Below are positions 28,233 through 33,997 of a DNA stretch of 64,000 nt, in pieces. The stretch covers positions 19,228-83,227 of the forward strand of contig NZ_BCSH01000029.1 of the NCBI RefSeq assembly GCF_001570765.1, read 5' to 3'. Made by a program: the position numbers and the translations under genes. The first letter of the stretch is position 1. The number at the start of each line of letters is the position of its first letter. The notes beneath the pieces are model-generated. The model saw only the letters and a list, made by a program, of their open reading frames with translations. It searched no databases and was not told the origin of the DNA. Origin of the DNA: Nocardiopsis listeri NBRC 13360. GTDB lineage: Bacteria; Actinomycetota; Actinomycetes; Streptosporangiales; Streptosporangiaceae.

Positions 28233-28431
28233 CCGATGCCCCTCTCCTCGCACCAAGCCCCTTCGGGCAGGGCCACACGACATCAAGGATCAGGGACGGC
28301 GGAGCTCCACCGCGACCGAACCCACGGGTTGTGCTCAGGTTGTGGCCGTGATGTGACCGGTTCAGCGTGCTTGCGCCTTCATAAAGTGACAAAAGACCTA
28401 TTTGAGGTCGAAATGGTCGGGTAGTTACGGA

Positions 28432-28466
28432 GGTTCTGGCCAGTCTGTCCCACAAAGGCCAGAACC
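28432..28466. terminator. Terminator-like hairpin after bla
   Basis: GGTTCTGGCC (28432-28441) pairs perfectly with GGCCAGAACC (28457-28466), 15-nt loop, about 25 bases past the bla stop. The surrounding 28340-28430 is unusually A+T-rich and includes GACCT-ATTTG-AGGTC near 28395-28409. Confidence 0.6.
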
Positions 28467-28491
28467 CCCGAAAAACCACCCGGGACGCAGG

Positions 28492-29439
28492 TCAGCCCAG
28501 CGCGTCCACCACTACTTCGGAGGCCTGCGCGATCAAAGCGTCGTCGGACTCCGCGTCCTCGACGTCCCGACTCGACAACACCGCCAGCACGATCGGGTCA
28601 CCCTCCTGCGGCCACAGCACGCCGATGTCGTTACGCGTCCCGTAACCACCGCTGCCGGTCTTGTCGCCCACGACCCAACCCTCCGGAACCCCCGCCCGGA
28701 TCAGGTCGTCCCCCGTGGTGTTGCGCACCAACAGGTCCACCAGGACCTCACGCCGATCCTTGGGCAACACGTCCCCCAACGTGAACGCCTCCAGGCTCTC
28801 GGTCATGGCCCGCGCCGAACTCGTGTCCCGTTCCTCACCCGGCGTGGCCTCGTTCAACTCCACCTCGTACCGGGTCAGATTCGTCACCTCGTCACCGGTC
28901 GACCCGCCCAACGCCTCGGTGAAACCCGCAGGGCCGCCGATCTCGTCCAACAACAGATTCGCCGCCGCGTTGTCGCTGTAGCGCACCGCCGCGTCGCACA
29001 ACTCCAACAACGACATCCCCGAATCCAGGTTCTCCTCCACCACGGGGGAGTGCGGCACCAGGACCCCTTCGTCGAAGGTCACCACCCGCTCCATCTCCGA
29101 CAACGAGTTCTCCGAAAGAACCACCCCCGCCAACAACGCCTTGAACGTCGACGCGAACGCGAACCGATCCTCCTCCTGGAACGCCACCGTGTCCCCCGAG
29201 CCGGTGTCCACCGCGTACACCCCCAACCGCGCGTCGAACTCCTCCTCCAACGCCTCGAACTCCGCCGACACGTCCGCCACCACACCCGCGGACTCCGCCG
29301 CCGACAGCGAAGCCGCTCCCGAAGGACCCACCGCGCCGTCCGAGGCCCCACAACCCACCAACGGCACCAACAACGCCGCCGCCACGAACCCGCGCACCCC
29401 GAACCCCGACACCCTGGACCCCGACATCACGACCCCCAT
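28492..29439 (-). CDS. bla: Class A beta-lactamase, lipoprotein
   Basis: 315 residues from the ATG at 29439. Hydrolyses beta-lactams by the acyl-serine route. The lipobox LVGC puts the lipidated Cys at residue 30, so the enzyme is probably held on the outer face of the membrane. All class A motifs are present: STFK (Ser70/Lys73), SDN (130-132), EVELN (Glu166/Asn170 region) and KTG (234-236). Start could also be ATG at 29427; longer extension upstream lacks signal-peptide character. It is divergent from a LysR regulator coupled to a second serine-hydrolase homologue, the same arrangement as blaL with blaA and blaB in Streptomyces cacaoi. Confidence 0.93.
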   Translation of the reverse strand: MGVVMSGSRVSGFGVRGFVAAALLVPLVGCGASDGAVGPSGAASLSAAESAGVVADVSAEFEALEEEFDARLGVYAVDTGSGDTVAFQEEDRFAFASTFKALLAGVVLSENSLSEMERVVTFDEGVLVPHSPVVEENLDSGMSLLELCDAAVRYSDNAAANLLLDEIGGPAGFTEALGGSTGDEVTNLTRYEVELNEATPGEERDTSSARAMTESLEAFTLGDVLPKDRREVLVDLLVRNTTGDDLIRAGVPEGWVVGDKTGSGGYGTRNDIGVLWPQEGDPIVLAVLSSRDVEDAESDDALIAQASEVVVDALG

Positions 29440-29566
29440 CGAAAACCCCCAACACTGGACGAACACGAACCAGGACCGGCCCGCACCCGCAGTCTCACCG
29501 GCCCCCACCCATGTTGTCCAAGACGAAAACGACCAATCCCATGCCAGAAGCGCATAACCTCAGGCC
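29440..29566. promoter_or_regulatory. bla-blaA divergent control region
   Basis: 127 bases between the divergent starts. TAACCT at 29555-29560, six bases before the blaA ATG, is a leaderless -10. TTGTC near 29514 and GACCAA near 29531 form a loose inverted repeat that could be a LysR site, but I see no perfect T-N11-A palindrome worth asserting. The bla promoter cannot be placed. Confidence 0.45.
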
Positions 29567-30433
29567 ATGGACCTCGTAGGAGCCTGCAACGCCTTCGTCC
29601 ACGTCAGCGACAGAGGCAGCTTCACCCACGGAGCCGCGGCCGCCCACATCCCCCAACCCGTCGCCAGCCGACGCATCGCCGCCCTCGAAAAACACCTCGG
29701 CGCACCCCTCTTCGACCGCACCGGACGACACCCCACCCTCACCCAGTTCGGCCACGCCGTCCTCCCCACCGCCCGACGCCTCGTCGACCTCGCCCACACC
29801 CTCGAACACGACGCCGCCACCGCCCGCCTCACCCCACTCCGCATCGCCGTCCCCACCACCTGCACCACCCACGACCTCGCCCACCTCACCGCCCGAGCCC
29901 GCCACCACGACCTCAACCTCGACCCCCACCCCGCACCACCCGCACAACGCACCCACCTCCTGCACACCCACCAGGTCCGCGCCGCCCTCACCGCCGTCGC
30001 ACCCGACCAGGCCACCTGGACCGCGCCCCTGGGCCTGGCCACCCACCACCCGCCCACCGCGCACACCCACTACCTCGAAACCCTCCGGGCCGGACGCGCC
30101 CACACCACCCCACGCCGACGCGTCTGGATCCAACCCGAGGACGACACACCCCACATCCGCGACCCCCTCACCCGCACCGGCCACGCCCTGGGACTCCACC
30201 CCACCCAGATCACCGTCGCCACCAGCCTCACCACCGCCACCGCCGAAGTCCTCACCACCCACGACCTCCTCCTCTGCACCCCGAACCAGGCCGAACGACT
30301 CGACCTCCACTGGCGTCCCATCGGAGAGATCCACCCCACCCGCGACCACACCGCCACCGGAGAACAAGCCGAAACCCTCCGCACCCACCTGCACGCACAC
30401 GTCGCCCGCTGCCTCGGAGCCACCCACCCGTGA
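29567..30433 (+). CDS. blaA: LysR-family regulator, BlaA-like
   Basis: 288 residues. The N-terminal winged helix (residues 1-60) reads FVHVSDRGSFTHGAAAAHIPQPVASRRIAALEKHLG.. in segments typical of LysR, followed by a shortened effector domain; full-length relatives have about 300 residues. It is transcribed away from bla and its TGA overlaps the GTG of the next gene (GTGA at 30430-30433). In S. cacaoi the LysR protein BlaA is required for induction of the divergent beta-lactamase; this role is inferred here from gene order and family. The coding strand is exceptionally C-rich. Confidence 0.85.
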   Translation: MDLVGACNAFVHVSDRGSFTHGAAAAHIPQPVASRRIAALEKHLGAPLFDRTGRHPTLTQFGHAVLPTARRLVDLAHTLEHDAATARLTPLRIAVPTTCTTHDLAHLTARARHHDLNLDPHPAPPAQRTHLLHTHQVRAALTAVAPDQATWTAPLGLATHHPPTAHTHYLETLRAGRAHTTPRRRVWIQPEDDTPHIRDPLTRTGHALGLHPTQITVATSLTTATAEVLTTHDLLLCTPNQAERLDLHWRPIGEIHPTRDHTATGEQAETLRTHLHAHVARCLGATHP

Positions 30434-31332
30434 TCACCCACCGCCTGCGCGCCGAACTCCACGAAGCCGGACTCCACGGCTCCTTCCTCGTCCGCGACCT
30501 CCGCACCGGTCACGAGATCGGCATCGAACCCGACACCGAATACGCCACCGCGTCCCTCGTCAAAGTCCCCCTCGCGCTGGCCACCCTCCACCGCATCCAC
30601 CAAGGCGAACTCGACGGCGCCACCCCCGTCCACCTCACCCCCACCCACATCGACACCGGACCACCAGGCACCGGCCCCTTCGGCATCAGCAAATTCCGCC
30701 ACCCCGTCACCATCGCCATCGACGACCTCCTCCACCTCAGCACCTGCCTCAGCGACAACATCGCCGCCGACGCACTCTTCGGCCTCACCCCGCCCACCCA
30801 CGTCAACCGCATCCTCCACGACCACCGGATCCAGGGCATCACCGTCCGCCACGGCATCGGCACCCTCAACGCCACACCCGCCGAACGCCTGGCCCCCGAC
30901 GAGACCCACCTCGCCCACACCCTCGCCATCCAGGCCGGCACCGACGGACGCGGTCACCACATCCCCCAACTCGACGTCACCCTCGCCAACTCCGGCTCCG
31001 CCCGCGCCCACGTCGACCTGCTCCACGCCCTCTGGCGGCCCACCCACATCCACCCCGACGTCGCCCACCGCGTCCGCGCGCTCATGGCCGACAACATGAT
31101 CCGCCACCGCCTCGCCCCCGACTTCACCAGCGACGCCACCACCTGGGCGTCCAAGACCGGCACCGTCCTCAACCACCGCCACGAGGTCGGCGTCGTCGAA
31201 CACACCAACGGCGAGGCCTACGCCATCGCGGCCCTCACCGCGTCACAGGTCCCCGCCCGCCACCAACCCGAGGCCGAAGCCCTCATGGGCCGCGTCGCCC
31301 GCGCCCTCCGTGACCACCTGCGCTCCACCTGA
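30430..31332 (+). CDS. blaB: BlaB-like cytoplasmic serine beta-lactamase homologue
   Basis: 300 residues, GTG start overlapping the blaA stop. It has the acyl-serine transferase motifs SLVK (Ser42/Lys45), SDN (108-110) and KTG (242-244), but no signal peptide or membrane segment, so it should stay in the cytoplasm. The Glu-x-x-Leu-Asn motif needed for deacylation in class A enzymes is not visible, which argues for a ligand sensor or stable acyl-enzyme. This matches BlaB of S. cacaoi, a regulator needed with BlaA for beta-lactamase induction. It might sense a muropeptide or the antibiotic; that part is inference. Confidence 0.82.
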   Translation: MITHRLRAELHEAGLHGSFLVRDLRTGHEIGIEPDTEYATASLVKVPLALATLHRIHQGELDGATPVHLTPTHIDTGPPGTGPFGISKFRHPVTIAIDDLLHLSTCLSDNIAADALFGLTPPTHVNRILHDHRIQGITVRHGIGTLNATPAERLAPDETHLAHTLAIQAGTDGRGHHIPQLDVTLANSGSARAHVDLLHALWRPTHIHPDVAHRVRALMADNMIRHRLAPDFTSDATTWASKTGTVLNHRHEVGVVEHTNGEAYAIAALTASQVPARHQPEAEALMGRVARALRDHLRST

Positions 31333-31426
31333 ACGCATCACAAGTCGGGGCGTTCCGGGCGGTTACCGGCGCCGATTCAAAACCCGCATCACACAGAATC
31401 CCTGTTTCCCCCACACGAGGGCCTCC

Positions 31427-31601
31427 GATCCCATAAGAATGTTGGTGAAGGAACCCCCTCATCTCCTCCTGAGGGTGGCTCCTGGACCGAGCCCACGGGA
31501 CCCCCTCCCCAAGGCTCGGTCACACGTGGCGCGGAACTCGACCCCATCGCGATTCGCGCCGCCACAGGGCCGTCCCGGCCGGTGCCCCCACCGGGACGGC
31601 C
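31427..31601. repeat. Structured repeat module A
   Basis: First of two imperfect modules. The core begins GATCCCATAAGAAT (31427) and runs into AGGAACCCCCT (31449-31459), which can pair with AGGGTGGCTCCT (31472-31483) around CTCCTCCT. About 110 bases on, GGCCGTCCCGG (31568-31578) pairs perfectly with CCGGGACGGCC (31591-31601). Module B repeats the same order about 300 bases downstream. Confidence 0.65.
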
Positions 31602-31722
31602 ACTTCCCTTTCCCTTGGTGCCTCGGTCCGTCGGTGTCCCGGAGCCAAGGCCGGCGCCCCGCAGAGACCGGGTCGCAACGAAAATCCCTCGGAAATCTTG
31701 TTCTTCCCGCGTGGGTGTCCCG

Positions 31723-31920
31723 GATCCGATAAAAATGGGGGTGAAGGAACCCCCTACCCTCCTCCTAAGGGGGTTTCTGAGTCGGTTGTGCCCGGATGTC
31801 CCCCTTTCTGGTCGCACGCCGCGAGTGCCCGAGGCGGGTATCCCCATCATGCTTCGGGCACCATTCGCCCTTCGGGGCACCGGGGCCGTTCCGGTAGGCG
31901 CCGGCCCACCGGAACGGCCC
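31723..31920. repeat. Structured repeat module B
   Basis: Core GATCCGATAAAAAT (31723), AGGAACCCCCT (31745-31755) pairing with AGGGGGTTTCT (31768-31778; 11 bp, one G-U) around CTCCTCCT, then a 13-bp perfect stem 31883-31895 with 31908-31920. Base changes relative to module A partly keep the stems. On the minus strand the loop reads AGGAGGAGG and GGGGG-TTCCTTCA-CCCCC-ATTTTT forms an alternative, terminator-like hairpin. The sequence between the modules and up to 31937 holds no convincing gene. Confidence 0.65.
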
Positions 31921-31937
31921 TTCCCATGCCCCGGCAC

Positions 31938-32756
31938 TCAGTACTTGGGGCCCACGAAGGCGTCCATCCTGGCCACCGCGTCCCTGCGCGATACCGAGAT
32001 GACGTGCATGTTCCTGCGTCGAGGATCGGAGGGCTTTCGCACCTGTGCCCTCCACGTCACGCCCAGTCGATCGAGGGTGGTGGTGAGTAAACCGGTGATG
32101 TCCGTCGAGACGTTGGTGAACTGGTAGCGGGGATATTCGTAGGACTTCGTCTCGCCGTCCGAAGACCTCCTGCGTATCCGGTTGATGAGTCGACATCCGT
32201 CGGAGTGGATCAACCCGCGAACAAGGGCCTCCGGCTCCGCGTCCACGATCTCCCACTGCCATTTCTCCAGGAGGATGCGCCGGTCGTGCTTCTTGCCGGG
32301 GCCGTGTTGGGGGAAGACGCACGGCCAGTGCTTCCAGTCGCCGTGCACCTCGGTGCAGCCCCGGGAGGGGACCAGGGACACCTTGTGGTCGGGACGGATC
32401 GAGGACATGGCCAGGACACACTCGTCGATGAGCCCCGGCCAGTCGTCACCGCACATGATCCGAAGGCGCCAGACACGCTTGGCGGGGTCGCCGGCCGGGG
32501 TGATACAGCCGTCGCCGAGGTAGAGGCCCAGGAGGTAGGCGTAGGAACGACCATCGGCGGGAGGTCGGGGGATGGGCTCACAGCGCGGACACAGGTCGGT
32601 TCCCTGGTACTTCTCCACCAGGGACCGGTCCGTCATCCAGGTGCGAAGGGTGGACCGGTCGATCCCGGTGCGCTGAGCGACCTCCGAGTAGGAGATGCCC
32701 GAATCGAGAAGGGAGGTGGCCTGACGCCTGACATGTGGTGAGTACATGGAGTGCAT
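31938..32756 (-). CDS. HTH / LAGLIDADG homing-endonuclease-like protein
   Basis: 272 residues. Residues 8-42 form a helix-turn-helix like those of resolvases and transposases (QATSLLDSGISYSEVAQRTG...). A CPRC pair (Cys56, Cys59) follows. Two LAGLIDADG motifs are seen: YLLGLYLGDGC (74-84, acidic Asp82) and ALVRGLIHSDGCR (177-189, Asp186); both catalytic acids are kept, so nuclease activity is possible. It stands alone, not within an intron or intein, 77 bases downstream of the tRNA on the same strand and next to two repeat modules. Starts at 32756 or the second ATG at 32747. Such proteins are sometimes annotated as transcriptional regulators. Confidence 0.75.
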   Translation of the reverse strand: MHSMYSPHVRRQATSLLDSGISYSEVAQRTGIDRSTLRTWMTDRSLVEKYQGTDLCPRCEPIPRPPADGRSYAYLLGLYLGDGCITPAGDPAKRVWRLRIMCGDDWPGLIDECVLAMSSIRPDHKVSLVPSRGCTEVHGDWKHWPCVFPQHGPGKKHDRRILLEKWQWEIVDAEPEALVRGLIHSDGCRLINRIRRRSSDGETKSYEYPRYQFTNVSTDITGLLTTTLDRLGVTWRAQVRKPSDPRRRNMHVISVSRRDAVARMDAFVGPKY

Positions 32757-32806
32757 GTTCGCTCACGCTTCGGACATCCTCGGGTCGCGTGGCCCCGAGC
32801 AGTAAG

Positions 32807-32830
32807 AAAGCCATCCGATTGGATGGCTTT
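32807..32830 (-). terminator. Intrinsic terminator of the tRNA gene
   Basis: AAAGCCATCC (32807-32816) pairs with GGATGGCTTT (32821-32830), loop 4 nt, starting three bases after the tRNA 3' end; read on the minus strand it ends GGCTTTCTTAC. Confidence 0.85.
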
Positions 32831-32832
32831 AG

Positions 32833-32905
32833 TGTCCTGGGTGGGATTCGAACCCACACTGGATGGTGTTTGAGACCATTGCCTCTGCCGTTGGGCTACC
32901 AGGAC
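32833..32905 (-). tRNA. tRNA with anticodon CAA (tRNA-Leu by anticodon), class I fold
   Basis: 73 nt, CCA not encoded. The cloverleaf is complete: acceptor GTCCTGG/CCAGGAC with A73, T8 and A9, D-arm GCC-CAACGGCAGA-GGC, anticodon arm ATGGT-CTCAAAC-ACCAT, variable loop of only five bases (CCAGT), T-arm GTGGG-TTCGAAT-CCCAC. The anticodon CAA reads the Leu codon UUG, but bacterial leucine tRNAs normally have a long class II variable arm. The amino acid it carries is therefore open. It has its own promoter and terminator. Confidence 0.9.
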
Positions 32906-32938
32906 AGGCCCACTTTGTCAAGTGATTTTCCGGGGCCT

Positions 32939-32968
32939 TCAATAGTCGGTTCGACGATGTTCGGTCAA
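32939..32968 (-). promoter_or_regulatory. Promoter of the tRNA gene
   Basis: On the minus strand TTGACC (32968-32963), an 18-bp spacer and TATTGA (32944-32939), 33 bases before the mature 5' end. One of the best sigma-70-like promoters in the window. Confidence 0.7.
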
Positions 32969-33030
32969 CAGTGGTGTCACGATTGACCGGCATTGCCGGG
33001 GCCGACGCACAGCATACTAGCGGATCTCTG

Positions 33031-33043
33031 TAACCTCGTGTAC
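33031..33043 (+). promoter_or_regulatory. Leaderless -10 element of the ANTAR regulator
   Basis: TAACCT at 33031-33036, seven bases, then GTG at 33044. This supports GTG 33044 over the more distant in-frame starts. Confidence 0.55.
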
Positions 33044-33634
33044 GTGACGAGGACGCAGAGCCGTGTGGTGATCGCGGAAGACGAGGCCCTGATCCGCCTG
33101 GATCTCAAGGAGATGCTCGAAGAGGACGGCTATGCCGTCGTGGGTGAGGCCGGTGACGGTGAGGCCGCCATCCGGCTTGCCCGGGAGCTCGAACCCGATC
33201 TGGTGATCACCGACATCAAGATGCCGGTGCTCGACGGCCTCACGGCCGCCGAGCGGATCGCGGCGGAGCGCATCGCCCCCGTGGTGATCTTGACCGCCTT
33301 CTCCCAGAGGGAGTTGGTCGAGCGGGCCCGTGAGGCCGGTGCCATGGCCTACCTGGTCAAGCCCTTCAGCAAGTCGGACCTGGTGCCGGCGATCGAGATG
33401 GCGACCTCCCGGTACGCCGAGCTGGCGGCGTTGGAGGCGGAGGTCGGTGACCTCCAGGACCGGTTGGAGACGCGCAAGCTGGTGGAGCAGGCCAAGGGGC
33501 TGCTCCAGAGCCGGCACGGTATGAGTGAGCCGGAGGCGTTCCGCTGGATCCAGAAGAACTCGATGGACCGTCGTTTGACCATGCGCAAGGTCGCCGAGAC
33601 CGTGGTCGAGACCCTCGGTGGACAGCAGGGCTGA
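33044..33634 (+). CDS. pdtaR: Response regulator with ANTAR RNA-binding domain
   Basis: 196 residues. A receiver domain (residues 1-125) has the acidic pocket VVIAEDEALIRLD, the phosphorylated Asp in LVITDIKMPVLDG and the Lys in YLVKPFSKSD. After a coiled linker (LEAEVGDLQDRLETRKLVEQ) comes an ANTAR domain, LLQSRHGMSEPEAFRWIQK... to the end, which binds paired hairpins in mRNA to prevent termination. It matches PdtaR of mycobacteria, whose kinase PdtaS is not in this window. The gene follows the divergent tRNA region and is monocistronic, ending at a terminator. Confidence 0.9.
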   Translation: MTRTQSRVVIAEDEALIRLDLKEMLEEDGYAVVGEAGDGEAAIRLARELEPDLVITDIKMPVLDGLTAAERIAAERIAPVVILTAFSQRELVERAREAGAMAYLVKPFSKSDLVPAIEMATSRYAELAALEAEVGDLQDRLETRKLVEQAKGLLQSRHGMSEPEAFRWIQKNSMDRRLTMRKVAETVVETLGGQQG

Positions 33635-33668
33635 TCTTTCCTACTTAGGAGAACTGAACACTCTACGT

Positions 33669-33698
33669 AAGGGGTCGCGCCCAAGGGTGCGGCCCCTT
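33669..33698 (+). terminator. Terminator after the ANTAR regulator
   Basis: AAGGGGTCGC (33669-33678) pairs with GCGGCCCCTT (33689-33698), one G-U, 10-nt loop, followed by TGTTGTGTCT. Confidence 0.75.
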
Positions 33699-33863
33699 TG
33701 TTGTGTCTGGAATCGGGTCTCAAGTGTGGTCATCCGGTCACTACAGGTAGGACCAAATGAAAGATCGGCTGGGGCGCGGGCGGAAAACCTGGACGTCTGT
33801 ACAGATTCAACTCGCATCCGATACCGGTTTGGTCTCGGTTGCGCACAATGGGGTGACGGTTGT

Positions 33864-33975
33864 GTCACGTGACTTTAGCTGCGCTGAATGACCAGCCTAA
33901 ATCGGGCTAAACTCGGCGCACCGAACAGCTAAAGGACAGTGGTGCCCGAATGCTCACATCCGGGCGTCACGTGAC
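33864..33975. promoter_or_regulatory. liv operon control region with paired GTCACGTGAC palindromes
   Basis: The perfect 10-bp palindrome GTCACGTGAC occurs at 33864-33873 and 33966-33975, 102 bp apart, close to ten helical turns. TAAACT at 33908-33913, between them, is the likely -10; a -35 is not clear. The second palindrome sits 22 bases before the livH start. This looks like a two-site operator. Confidence 0.55.
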
Positions 33976-33997
33976 CTCAGATGCGCAAGGAGCGCGC

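Noticed and set aside
28402..30429. Plus-strand frame that runs into blaB from far upstream
   Set aside because: The first ~2 kb is antisense to bla and out of frame with blaA; only the last 900 bases (blaB) are coding.
31389..32127. Overlapping ORFs on both strands across the repeat modules
   Set aside because: They translate the repeats into similar peptides because the repeats are in register; no start context or family.
31300..33050. Skew change as an origin of replication
   Set aside because: No dnaA, dnaN or DnaA-box cluster; only the change itself is reported.
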